Source: Paragordius varius (Eukaryota; Nematomorpha). Taken from it: a stretch of DNA of 64,000 bases. Every line of letters begins with the position of its first letter. Within the stretch, counting starts at the first letter, position 1. Shown one piece after another: positions 1-10,853 of the stretch. The notes beneath the pieces are model-generated. The model saw only the letters and a list, made by a program, of their open reading frames with translations. It was not told where the DNA came from and ran no database searches. Location of the stretch: positions 1,674,001-1,738,000 of the forward strand of contig OZ176058.1 in assembly GCA_964247055.1 (NCBI GenBank), written 5' to 3'. Both the position numbers and the translations under genes were made by a program.

Positions 1-1053
1 TTATATGGCCATATTTTAGCTTTTAAAAAATACCTGTTTTCGCCATATATTTCAGAAACTGATTATATTTTATCCTAAGGACAATCATTATTAAGACATA
101 TATATTTTAGAGCATGGAGTGCTTTTATAGTGTCGTCGCTATTCAAATCCTTCTTTCAACATGGGTACAAACGAGCCAAGAGAACTAAATCCGTTGTCTT
201 TTGCTCTTTACGCCTTTCAGATTATTGTACTGATTTATTTATTTGATCTCCAAAAAGAGTACTTAAACAGAGTTTCACATTTCTTCCATGCGTCATATAT
301 ATTTGTTATAAGGAAAGTATCAGCCTCCAAATATCTTTTATAAGTGGTTCCATTATGTTATAGATATATTCGGCAGTCTTACTAGGATAAGATGTGTCAT
401 TAATAAAAAATGATTTTTGGGATCTTTGGCCAATAATAATTAATTGTTTGATCCCTACAAATATTAGTAAAGGAATCGACGATAAATGAAATATTATTTT
501 TACATATTCCATCAACTTCTAATTTTATATCTTCATAACATAAATCTAGTCATTCATTGGAAATCTGTTTTCTATTTTAAATATTCGGTTTTAAACTATG
601 AATGACACCCCGTTTGTTTTAACTATGTTAAGAGTTGAGGCTTTAAAAATAAATTTTACTAAATGTTTCTGGTTTTAAGATTAAACTTAAGAAATTAAAT
701 ACTTAGCTTGCTTTCGACCATCACCTTCTGTCATATAATTTATTTTATGAACTTCTTTTAGATGTTTCTTTATTTGGCTTTATATAAATATATATATATA
801 TATGTAATTGCGTTTCTTGCATGTAACTTGATTTTTTGATCGAAAAATTTCCACACGGCTTATTTCATTATGGTTTAGGAAAGAAAAAATGTGTTTATAT
901 GATATTTAAAAGAAAATAATATATATATAAATAATATAATTTTCCTAGAAATTGTAAATTTAAAAAAATAAAAAAATTAAAAAAAAATGGCCTATGTCAT
1001 TTTTTACGTGGTAGGTCGTTACCCTAGGTCATTAACTAATGGGCACAACCTTA
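1..1053 (-). mobile_element. hAT-D element, copy 1, cut by the window edge
   Basis: This is the left-truncated copy of an internally deleted hAT transposon that recurs at 18266-19947 and 31936-33625. Read on the minus strand, positions about 540-170 encode a DUF659-like segment. It contains ISFIVDSFTNICRDQTIN and, after a frame change, SKTAEYIYNIMEPLIKDIWR, the layout seen in hAT transposases around the first catalytic Asp. The 5' terminus (TAAGGTTGTGCCC on the minus strand) lies at 1053-1041. No continuous frame remains, so this copy is dead. The hATC end and the other terminus would lie before position 1. Confidence 0.75.
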
Positions 1054-1849
1054 ACTATATATAAAAGGTTTTTAAATATAAATATTAAATAATATTGTCT
1101 TTTTGGTTTTGTTTTATGCGTAAAATTCCATTTTTTTACTGTAAATATTTTTTTGATAATTTTACCTAATATAATTAGATTTCATGATTATACTTAATAC
1201 GCAATGATATTAAACTTTAATACAATGTAAAATATATAATTAATCTAATTTAATATGATTGGTAATTTATAATACGACAGTATTAAGATGGCAGATTAGA
1301 ATACGTTAGTAATACTCTTATTCAGTGATGGGGAAATATAAATATTAAATTAATTAAGTTAACCCTAATGCAATAGGTATTAACCATATTTGTTATCCAC
1401 ATTTTCTTTTGTACTAATAAAGGCATTTGAATTAACAAATATCAATATTTTTTTAGCTTTCAAGCGTTAGTTATCATCTATTTTTGAAAATTAAAATTTT
1501 TGGCTATATACAGTCATGTAGACTTTAATTTATCAAAAATTTACTTTTTTTCTTTAAATGGGTATTAATATTTGGTAAAGAATATAAAAACAAGAGCAAT
1601 ATGGTATTACCATATCATATTCTTTAAAAAAAGTAAAAAATGAAGGGGAAGGGCGTCGGAAATCTTTGGTAAAAAATGAAAATACACTAACTACTAACCC
1701 TTCACTTAAAATTGTATAAAAGGGTTAGGAAAATCGTAATTTTTATCTCAAATATAATTTTTTTTGTTTTGATATGAGAACGATAAAAGGGATTTTTACG
1801 ATAGATGCTATATTAAATAATCGATTTGATCCAATTTCATTAGGATGTA

Positions 1850-2617
1850 ACCCTGGTATTGCGGGTATTTTTTCCTTTATAATGTTAGATTCAGATTATG
1901 TTGACGAAAATATAAGACCCACACAAAATATTGTGCCTAGCAACGATGGTTTTTTTCATTTAAAATCTAGGTGTTAATGAGATCGGCGGGAATGAATTGA
2001 TAGTAGATCCTGGTGTCCTTAATGGTTTTTTTGCCTTTATAATGTTAGATTCAGATTATGTTGACGAAAATATAAGACCCACACAAAATTTTGTCCCTAA
2101 CAACGATGGTATTTTTTTCATTTAGAATCTAGGTGTTAATGAGATCGGCGGGAATGAATTGATAGTAGATCCTGGTGTCCTTAATGGTTTTTTTGCCTTT
2201 ATAATGTTAGATTCAGATTATGTTGACGAAAATATAAGACCCACACAAAATATTGTCCCTAACAACGATGGTTTTTTTTTCATTTAGAATTTAGGTGTTA
2301 ATGAGATCGGCGGGAATGAATTGATAGTAGATCCTGGTGTCCTTAATGGTTTTTTTGCCTTTATAATGTTAGATTCAGATTATGTTGACGAAAATATAAG
2401 ACCCACACAAAATTTTGTCCCTAACAACGATGGTATTTTTTTCATTTAGAATTTAGGTGTTAATGAGATCGGCGGGAATGAATTGATAGTAGATCCTGGT
2501 GTCCTTAATGGTTTTTTTGCCTTTATAATGTTAGATGTTGACGAAAATATAAGACCCACACAAAATATTGTGCCTGGCAACGATGGTTTTTTTCATTTAG
2601 AATTTAGGTGTTAATGA
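1850..2617 (+). repeat. 162-bp tandem repeat array inside the mariner-like element
   Basis: About 4.7 copies of a 162-bp unit lie between the 5' TIR and the transposase. The marker GAGATCGGCGGGAATGAATT recurs at about 1979, 2141, 2303 and 2465, with a degenerate copy near 2616. The last unit is about 11 bp shorter. The period is a multiple of three, but the copies are not jointly open. Each unit ends with a T-rich tract then CATTTAG, which looks like a splice acceptor, followed by AATCTAGGTGTTAA. That last string is nearly the same as the end of the MITE-2 copy nested at 4079-4490. Function unknown. Subterminal arrays in transposons can bind transposase, but that is only a possibility here. 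Confidence 0.9.
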
Positions 2618-2679
2618 GATCGGGAATGAAAATATGACAACTTCATTAAACGGTAGAGGAAAAAGGAAAAGTACCGTTT

Positions 2680-3707
2680 TTGTTAATTTTAGAATATAAT
2701 TTTTGGTCAGATGAAAAAAAGTCTAAAGCCTATAAAATTTTCGGGAATCCCATAAATCACGAATTATCGTCTCGTCATTTTGTAGATGATTTAAACATGT
2801 CTATAAGTTCCATAAATGCTATGAGACGAAGCATGACTCTGGGAATAGAGAAAGAGCCATTGAAAAAGGGTAGGAAAACGAAATGCAATGAAGGTCTAGT
2901 CGGGCAGGTCAAAACAATCCTCGATAGTGATTGTGAATTGACTGTCGATGAGATTCTTAATAAATTACCCACAGAATCCAAAATATCCAAAAAAACCTTA
3001 TATAAAATATTTAAAATATTAAACTACACGCGCAAAAGGTGTATTATGGAACCAACAGCGCAATTCCACGTTGGTAATTCAAAAACGATTTGAGTATGCC
3101 TGTCTTGTGAACGGCATACCCTTGGACAAAATCTATTATTTAGATGAGTCGGGGTTTTCCTTGATAGCGAAAAATATATTTGGCCGGGCACCGTCAGGAC
3201 AGGCACCTATCGTAAAGGGCTTCAATAAAGGTATATTTTTATTTTATTTTAGGTAAAAACGTCTCTTTGTTGTGTATGATTGGAATACAGGGTGTTGTTA
3301 ATTACAGCATCAAACAGGGAGCGTTAAATGGCGAGACTTTTAAGCCATTTTTGGAAGAGTCTTTGGCCATGTTACCACAAGATGCGTTTGTCATTTGCGA
3401 CAACGCACCCATACACAAATGTTCTATTTTGGGTAATTTAAGGAACAAGCTTATATATTTACCACCTTATTCGCCCCAACTTAATCCTATTGAATGTTTT
3501 TTTCACGAATTAAAATTTTATTATGAAAAAAAACCAAGATGCACTACATTCTGGGAACAATATTGCAGAATCAAAAGATTGTGCGACGAAAGAAAAACAA
3601 AATCTCTTCAAAATTATTATGATTTTTCAAAAAGAGTTTTAATTGATGTTGCTTTAAAAAAACTAAGGTTGGAAAATGAAAACAATTTTAAACATCATTT
3701 ATTGTAA
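2680..3707 (+). pseudogene. Tc1/mariner/IS630-type DDE transposase, broken
   Basis: The N-terminal part (about 2680-3070) holds two helix-turn-helix-like stretches, one around NMSISSINAMRR and one around ISKKTLYKIFKILNYTRK. The DDE catalytic core follows: YYLDESGF (first Asp, near 3145), FVICDNAPIHK (second Asp, near 3400) and YLPPYSPQLNPIE (Glu, near 3495). Only 30 residues separate the second Asp from the Glu, compared with 34 in Tc1; I cannot tell whether this is a family trait or a deletion. The reading frame changes near 3065-3075, so no single frame is open. A 22-bp GT...AG interval (3231-3252) also interrupts it and may be a tiny intron. Translation may instead begin after a splice at TTTTAG (2692), because no clear ATG start is present. 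Confidence 0.85.
3231..3252 (+). other. Possible 22-nt intron in the transposase gene
   Basis: The interval starts GTATAT and ends TTATTTTAG. Removing it joins KGFNKG to KNVSLLCMIG in one frame, as expected for this part of the transposase (...G-R/K-N-V/I-S-...). It could equally be a small insertion. A 27-nt intron in the ATG8-like gene of the same window makes the intron reading more believable. Confidence 0.45.
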
Positions 3708-3893
3708 TTATCAAAGACGATTTAGTTTTTCTTTGATCGCAGAGTACGATATAAAAATAATTTCCAGATATTGCTTTTTTATAACAATTATTATAAAAAA
3801 AACATTCAATAGGGTTAAATAGTGGTAAACTGGTATATATATATGATTGAATTTTAAATTTCCCAAAATAGAGCATTTTAGGATGAAACGCAT
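3705..3893 (-). repeat. Inverted diverged copy of the transposase tail
   Basis: On the minus strand this segment reads KCSILGNLKFNHIYI in one frame and FNPIECFFYNN in another, then QRKTKSSLIITIN. The same series is found in the plus-strand transposase at 3412-3630 (KCSILGNLRNKLIYLPPY, NPIECFF, ERKTKSLQNYY). It therefore is a tail-to-tail partial duplication of the gene inside its own element. It is broken and more diverged than the TIRs. Confidence 0.8.
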
Positions 3894-4078
3894 TCAGTTC
3901 GATAATATTTTTTTGTAAACGCTATATAATTCATATTCATTTCCCATGTTTTCCCTTATATACACACACAATTCATAATTTGTCCGTTCTATGTTTTATT
4001 TAATGTGTTATCCTATTATAAAAATTATAATAAATTTTTTTTACCTATATAAAAATCTATATTTAAGTGATTTGTTGT

Positions 4079-4490
4079 TTAACAATTGGATACAACACAT
4101 TCATTTTTAAGATAAAACCAAAAGGTAAAGATTTAGTGAATGTGACATGTGTGTAATGGTAAAATTGAAAAAGAATACAAAATAAATCGCTTTTTCTATT
4201 TCTATCAAGGTTAGATGTGATTTAAATAAAAAATTATCTTTAATTTTACCCTTAACACTAAATGAAGACGACATTTTGCAAATATTTTGTAAAATAAAAT
4301 GACGTCGAAGTTGTTTGACATGGAACTTTTTTTTCAAAACAAAATTTTATTTAGATATTTGGATTTATATAATTTTTATTAGGAAAGATAAATTTAAATT
4401 GGGACCGTTTCTTTCACTAGTTTTTTAAAAATCCTAACTCAAATTTAGTCTAAGGTATATTTAGATACCCCATTTGAATCTAGGTGTTAA
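4079..4490. mobile_element. MITE-2 copy nested in the mariner-like element
   Basis: It starts TTAACAATTGGATACAACAC and ends CTAGGTGTTAA. It aligns along most of its length with 60664-61242 and 49232-49765, sharing the internal markers ATGACGTCGAAG/ATGGCGTCGAAG and GGGACCGTTTC and the GGTAT..TTAGATACCCC palindrome near one end. The left part is internally shortened compared with the 580-bp copy at 60664. No coding capacity is seen. Confidence 0.75.
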
Positions 4491-5300
4491 ATAAAAATTT
4501 TATCAAAAAAAATTAATATATAAAATTTGAAAAAATTAACAAAAATATTACCATTCCCCTTTAAACAAAATTTAAGATTTACATTTTTTACCAAAGATTT
4601 CTGACGCCCTTCCCCCACACTTCTTTTAATTTTTTTAAAGAATATGATATGGTAATACCATATTTCTCTTGTTTTTATATTCTTTACCAAATATTAATAC
4701 CCATTTAACGAAAAAAAGTAAATTTTTGATAAATTAAAGTCTACATGACTGTAAGCATATATATATTATGAATAATTATTTTATTCATCAAGGAGAGTTA
4801 TATCTAGCTTTTCTTAATTATTACACTAGAAAACAAATTTTTCTGCCACTCGAGTTTTTTACATTATATGATATTTATTATTTTTACGATAAATCTGAAA
4901 TAAAATTTATAATTACACCTAAGAATTTTGTATAATTTGATTTTTTGATTATGCGCCCTTTTATTTTACTAAATGTTACTCTTAAATATACAACAAATGC
5001 CCGTTAAAATATCATCTGAAAGAGTTATGAAAACGTTTTACTTGTTAATATTGGACATAGCGACAAACGCGAGAAGCGAGAGTGTTTTTATTAATTAATA
5101 TAAAAATAAAACTAATGAATGAAAATAGCTCAAACTTTGTCTAGATGTCAAAAGCCCAAAAAAGATAACATAAGAAGTTTTTTAATTAAACCACTAATAA
5201 AAATTACCATAGCAATATTAATTTATTTTTTTAGGAGGCTCATAATTCCAAAGACTAGTAACAAAGTTTAAATTATTTTTTATTTTTCTAAGATTAAGTA

Positions 5301-5974
5301 CAAACATGAATATTTTGTTACTTGTGTATTTTTATTGTTAAGGGAAAAGCAATTATATTAACCATATCCTTCCTATTCATTAAAAAAGTAAAAGAGTTGT
5401 GAGGGAAAGGCGTCGGAAACTTTGGTAAAAATGAAAATACACTAACACCTAACCCTTATCTTAAAATATTGTTAAAGGGGAATGGTAATAATTTTTTCTG
5501 CTAATTTTTTAGCAAAATTTTTTAACTATTTTTTTCGAAATTTTTTTTATTTTTAAAGAAAACAAATTAACCACGTTAAAATTAATTTTGATGTGTAGAT
5601 AATAAAATAAAAAATATTACAGTTTAGAGTCTCTTTTTTCCTTTTTTATTAAAGGGTAAGGACTTAAATTGTATCCGGACATGTGAAGGCTTTAACACTC
5701 GCCTGCCCAGGGCTGACAGTGATGATGGAAAAAATGCGTAGTTTCGGGGTTCGAACTCTGGCACGCAGAGTTAGAGTCCGTCGCCCTACAAAATACATAA
5801 TTTTAAGTGAAGGGTGTTAGTTGTTGGTGTTTTTTATTTTTTACCAAAAATTCCCGACGCTCTTGCTTCACACTTCTTTTATTTTTTTGATGTGATATGG
5901 TAAATGCCATAGGGCTCTTTTTAACAAATAAAATACAATTAAAAAAAATTGCCAGAATGAAAGATTCATGACTG
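5301..5974. mobile_element. Mariner-derived MITE with a SINE-like insert (U1 copy)
   Basis: The termini resemble the 1511-4751 element (right end ATTCATGACTG). Subterminal sequences are shared too: GAGGGAAAGGCGTCGGAAAC on the left and CCCGACGCTCTTGCTTCACAC on the right. The orthologous copy in U4 is 34689-35172. That copy is about 190 bp shorter because it lacks the insert at about 5600-5795. Non-coding. Confidence 0.8.
5600..5795 (+). mobile_element. tRNA-like SINE fragment
   Basis: This GC-richer island contains GGTTCGAACTC (5748-5758), a canonical Pol III B box. Upstream is TTTAACACTCGCCTGCCCAGG, which looks like the D-arm to anticodon-arm part of a tRNA, but the A box is not intact. The segment is missing from the orthologous U4 MITE (around 34985-35000). 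A decayed tRNA-derived SINE is the simplest reading. The exact ends and any target duplication are unclear because of flanking A/T runs. Confidence 0.55.
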
Positions 5975-6466
5975 TTATAAATTTACTATGGCATTTTAGT
6001 ATCCACTAGGTAAAATATTTTTGATAATAACAATTTTTATGGAAAAAGCAAACCAAAAGCTGTTTTAATTCTTTTAAATTTTTTAACTAATGTAACCATA
6101 GTAATTATATTTATTTATATCAGTTTTAAATGATTTGGTTGAAAATTTTGACTAAATAAACCCAAATAACTTTTACATCAGATAGATATAAATGACCAAC
6201 TACCATTCGAAAGATAGAGTTTTTCGAGCTTTTTCGAATGATATGAAATCGGCACTATTTTAAAAAAATTTAATTTTCAAAATTTCAAGTTTAATGATAA
6301 ATTGGGGCGAAAACTTATCGATAAATCCTGATAAAAAAATTTATAAGTATTAAACTAATTTTTTTCAGATACATTATTTATGTACTTCAATGAAATAAAT
6401 TTATAAGAATGGGAGTTGAAAAAATGTACCAGTTTTGTATTATACATAATTATTGGGGTGTTGATT

Positions 6467-6915
6467 TAATACACTTCGATTCAAATTGGTATCTTGTGGA
6501 CTGAGTGTTTAAGTTTATAATAAAAATTACAGAAAGAAGCGTTTAATATTTAATAGCTTCAATTCTAATACAAATGTTAAAATTAACCAAAATAAATAAT
6601 TTGGTTTTAAAAGTAACTACTTCGATGCCATTTATATTTGAGCACATAAAAATATTGTGTTTATTTGATTATAGGCTGAAGTTTAGGCTAATTTATATTA
6701 AATCATATCTAACGTTGCTTTAAAAAAAGTGGTTAAATTGCATTATTTATATTTATAGCTAATGCATATATGCTGACAAAATAAGTGATATCAAGTTTTT
6801 GTAAATAATTCTTTTTTTATAATTCGGTGCATAATTGCAATGCTTTTGATTTGTTTCATTTTAGATTTGATTTTAAACAGTCATAGAGTCCCCAAAGATC
6901 CCAAGTTAATCAGAA
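6467..6915. mobile_element. MITE-2-like element (U1 copy)
   Basis: The left end ACACTTCGATTCAAATTGGTAT matches the MITE-2 terminus in diverged form. The right end contains GAGTCCCCAAAGATCCC, a worn counterpart. The orthologous copy in U4 spans about 35640-36085, so insertion preceded the unit duplication. Non-coding. Confidence 0.5.
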
Positions 6916-8265
6916 AATTAAATGAATATGTTGTATAGTGTTGAGTAATAACATTAAAATTCGATTTTTTATTCGCGTGAAGTTAAAACAGAATGTAGTG
7001 AAGATTTATCTTTTCAACAAATAACTGAAAAAGTGATTATTAAATATCAAAATATATTACGCTTTTAAAAATTGGTAAATTACTAGTTTAACACTTTATT
7101 ACAGTTTAATTTATTTGCCATAAATGACATTTGGAGGTAGTCTTTGACCCCAATAGCCTAAAGTAATAAAAAAAAATACTGTCGATTAAATTTAAATATC
7201 AAACCCTCTCCTATATAAGTACATGGAATTTGTAAAAAATTTAAATTCTGGAGTCTAAAATTGCGACACCTCCAAAACATGATTAAAAACTAACAGCTGA
7301 TATTATAATCAATGAATTAAATTTACTTAAAAAACTTTCCAAAGTTAATTATTTATTAATCATAATCACAGTTATTTGCGTTTTGTATTCACTGTTTAAA
7401 AAAATTGTTAAAAAGTGGCGGCGAAAAGTTGAGACGAGGATATTTTACAAATTTATATTTTTTATTAAAAATTTGTATAATGCGCTAATAAGGCTAAAGA
7501 AATCATATTTTCAATTAGCCTAATGCTAAAAACGTTTTAATATATTTAAAATTTAAATAGCCCAGTGGTATAAAACTACCTAAAAAGGTGGCAAAATGTA
7601 TATATAAGTTTAAGTCTAATATAAAAATGATTTTAATATTAAATGTAGGCACACAAAAATATGATACGATCTTTATTTTAAATATTGTTTAATCTTAACA
7701 TATTCTGCGGTAAAGGTGCACTGCAACATATCCCTCAAGATTCTAGTTTTATTTTGTTTCTATGTAACCTTAGCTTTGGTCGTTATATATCACATATTAA
7801 CTATTTTTTTCTAAATTTAAACTATATCTAGGTCCAAAAATTCTTTTATTGATCTTGACTCTTTAAATCTATTGTTGATAAATGGTATGTGAATGAAATA
7901 AACTCCGTATTAATTTGCATAAGTAAGGCATATATTAAATTTGTGACTTATTTCTTCCACAGTGAAAAGATTTAAACAATATAAATTTATAGAAAATAAT
8001 AGCTTTTATCTTTTAACCTTTTTTTCCATGCAAATTAAAATTTGCTTTAACCTCAAATGTCCATTATAATTTCAGCTTTTGCGATTTAGCATACAAAAAT
8101 ACATATAATATAAATTAGCTAATCTATCAGACGGCTATAAAACTGTTAAAGTGTTTTCTAGATATTTTTTGAATATTTTTGTGATTTAAATTACCAATAT
8201 CATTTATTTTGTACTCTATGAAAGATCCCTTTGAAATTATTGAAAAACTGTGTCTCTATTTTGAG

Positions 8266-8555
8266 TTAGTATGCCATGATACGCCAAGTTTTGTCAATCA
8301 AGTTATTTATGAAATTGCCAACAGTCATGTTTTCTAAAATATTAGATCGATTTTTTGCATTTTTTGAATTTGTTTCAGTTATATTTATACCAGTTGGAAC
8401 AAAAAACATAAATCGATTCCACACAGAAATATTTTCATGTTGTGGTATGCTTAAATTTGAATTAATATAAGAACTCAAATTTTTAACAATTGTTGGATGT
8501 TTTGAGTGTTTTCGCTTATTTTTGTGCTTTCTATGTGCGACATTAGAACTGTACC
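8266..8555 (-). CDS. Terminal exon of an unidentified gene, U1 copy
   Basis: The minus-strand exon begins right after a TTCTTTTAG acceptor at 8555 and is open for about 95 codons to a TAA at 8268-8266. It starts with two bases that finish an upstream codon. A basic Lys/Arg/His cluster (HRKHKNKRKHSKH) comes first, then a low-complexity Asn/Ser part, a conserved core (ENISVWNRFMFFVPTGINIT) and the C-terminal NMTVGNFINNLIDKTW. The same exon, with its acceptor, lies at 21349-21614 and 38696-38982. Compared with U2, the 21-codon core differs at seven codons, all synonymous. I do not recognise the family and find no upstream exon. A plus-strand reading across the 3' half (MKDPFEIIEKLCLYFELV) is also open here but breaks in U2. 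Confidence 0.6.
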
Positions 8556-9942
8556 CTAAAAGAATATAAAAAAATAATGGATAATATAATTAAATGAAAA
8601 TTGATTTTATAATTCGTGGTTTTAAGACAACTTTGAATAAATTAGTATTTGGTAATAATGTTTTAAAAGTTCACACCTTCTTTTAATAAAATTTGTTATA
8701 TTTTTTGGAAATTTGTAATTTATTATAAGATATTATTTTTATTATTAGTATCGTACGAAAAAAGTATGTCCAATATAAACAAAATAAGGTTAAAATACGG
8801 AAATATTTGTTTAATTTACACCATTAGTTACTTTTTACCATACTCACTGTAAAACTTAATTTATTTTAAACATAAAACCATTATTTAATATAAGAGCTGG
8901 CTAAAACGTAATCCGCCTGCAAAAAATTTGAAATATTTTTTATACAAATTTTGTTAATATGACTAACCAAATCACATTACTAAAAAAATTGTTATCATGT
9001 GTTTGTATCTTTCAGGCTTATGTTTGAAGCGATTTATAATAAACTCCCCTGATTTATAACATATTAGTTACCATTAAGGTTGTTGAAATTACTAAGAGTA
9101 ACACCACCAGACAGTTGGGTTAGAGTACATAAATATAAATAAATGTAAAACAAAAGGACAAAATATTTTTGATTTTTAACATACATTTCGATACTTTTAA
9201 TAAACTTGAAACCGAAAATAATTAATTATAATTATAGCTGTTTATTAAACAGTTCAAAAAAGGCAAAGTTCAAATTTTTTTGTTTTCTAAAAAGAACATT
9301 AGCTTTAGAATGATGCAATAAATCATTAATTATGTTATGTAAGGTTTAATTGGTTTTGAAAGGTAGTATACATTATGTGTGCACTCTTAAAAATATTTGA
9401 TATTTGTATATAAAAGTTGCTATTTTTTGGCCTAACTATCAAGAATATAATTAATTAAATGTCAAAATATGAGGGAAATTGAGTTAAATTCATTTTTTAT
9501 AAAAACTATGCATTAAAGAGGGCATTTGGCCATTTCGTTTGTTAAAATATATATGTTTATCACATGAAATTCATATTAAAGCCAATTGTGAAATCGCGTC
9601 CATTTAAAAAAAGATTCGAGTGATATAAAAACATAAATCTGATTCATTTTGTTCTAGAATTCACAAAATTGATTTAAATAGTTATTTAAAGCCTAAATAA
9701 TGATCTTATTAGGTTTATATTTATTTATAGATAAAATCATTATATTATAAAATAATAATTTTTGAGCTTATTTTAAAATCCATTAAAGAAAGTTAAAATT
9801 TTTTTAAAATGCAATTAGTAATTATAGATATAATACTCGAATTATATACAAACAGATAAAGATTACCAAAATAATTATATGACACTTTGTTCGAATCGTT
9901 TATATAAATTCATCTTTTTTCGAATACGGTAACGAGAGTTTC

Positions 9943-10226
9943 ACCATATTTCAGTCAAAAGCAACATTTTTCAAGCTAACGCAGCATTTTTTAACCAGCG
10001 CAACTTTTTTTCAACCAAACGCAACATTTAACCAAACGCATCACATTTACAAGCACAGACAACATTTTTCAAGCCAAGACAATATTTTTTCAATGAATGG
10101 CAATGAAAAAATGTTGCGTTGATATATGTTATCTATGATTGAAAAAATGTTACCTTAGGTTAAATATGTTGCGTTTGTTGAAAAAATCTTGCGTTTGATT
10201 AAAAAATCTTTTGTCAGAAAAATGGT
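9943..10226. mobile_element. Foldback element built of short CAACATTTTT-type repeats
   Basis: The left half has tandem variants of AAACGCAACATTTTTTCAA; the right half has the same motif inverted (TTGAAAAAATGTTGCGTTTG). Imperfect terminal inverted repeats are visible: ACCATATTTCAGTCAAAAG on the left and CTTTTGTCAGAAAAATGGT on the right. The corresponding place in U4 (about 40393) lacks it, so it inserted in U1 alone or was lost from U4. Non-coding. Confidence 0.7.
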
Positions 10227-10853
10227 ATATTATGTGCCATTTCGGTATTTTAATCGCTATGGGGATTTATTTTACATATCTGTCATGTATGCTTAAGGTG
10301 ACCAGACGTCCCGCTTTTGGCGGGACAGTCCCGCTTTTTCACACTTAGTCCCGCCTCCGGCTACGTTTTAAAAATGTCCCGCTTTTTCATGATTATATAA
10401 AAAAAATTTTTAATACAAATAAATTTTTTTTATCCGTTTAAATTTTTTATCATTAAATATTTTTAAAATCTATTCAATTTTTAAAATTTTATATTTTTAA
10501 ATTAAAAATATTTATTTTTTCGAATTTATATCATATGATTATACACTTTGCTTCCTACTACTACTGTCATTATTATCAAAAAGCCAAGTTAATACCACAA
10601 ATCTCTAGATTAAAAGACAAATTTATACCACAAATCGGTAGCTTACACGTTTATTTCAGAAAATTAAGGTAATATAATATTTACTATGCTAATATTTTAG
10701 TTTTATTACTTGCCAACATTTTTAAAAAGCCAAATTAATACCACAAATCGGTAGCTTAAAAGACAAATTGATACCACAAATCGGTACCTTACACGTTTAT
10801 TCCAGAAAATTAAGGTAATATAATATTTATAATACTTATAGTAGTTTATAAAT

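Larger units (their letters stand above)
1511..4751 (+). mobile_element. IS630/Tc1/mariner-like DNA transposon, 3241 bp, TA target site
   Basis: The ends are exact. CAGTCATGTAGAC begins at 1511, its inverted copy ends at 4751, and TA flanks both sides (1509-1510 and 4752-4753). The terminal inverted repeats are near-identical for about 175 bp (1511-1683 and 4578-4751). The uninterrupted target survives in U4 (around 34081) and U2 (around 20401), where the text reads straight through ggctataTAagcata. Inside, in order: a 162-bp tandem array (1850-2617), a broken transposase gene (2680-3707), an inverted diverged copy of the transposase tail (3705-3893), and a nested MITE-2 copy (4079-4490). Nearly identical long TIRs suggest a fairly recent insertion, but the coding region is disrupted. 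Confidence 0.93.

Noticed and set aside
161-343. Plus-strand frames starting MGTNEPRELNPLSFALYAF (also 19044)
   Set aside because: They are antisense to the hAT-D transposase remnant and have no homology that I recognise.
306-515. Open minus-strand frames of about 70 codons starting MMEYVKIIF (also near 19192 and 32867)
   Set aside because: They mix a wrong-frame stretch with the real DUF659 frame of the hAT-D remnant. The true hAT reading (FIVDSFTNICRDQ) is in another frame, so they are not genes of their own.
5690-5790. Possible functional tRNA gene
   Set aside because: Only the B-box half is tRNA-like; there is no intact A box, acceptor stem or cloverleaf.
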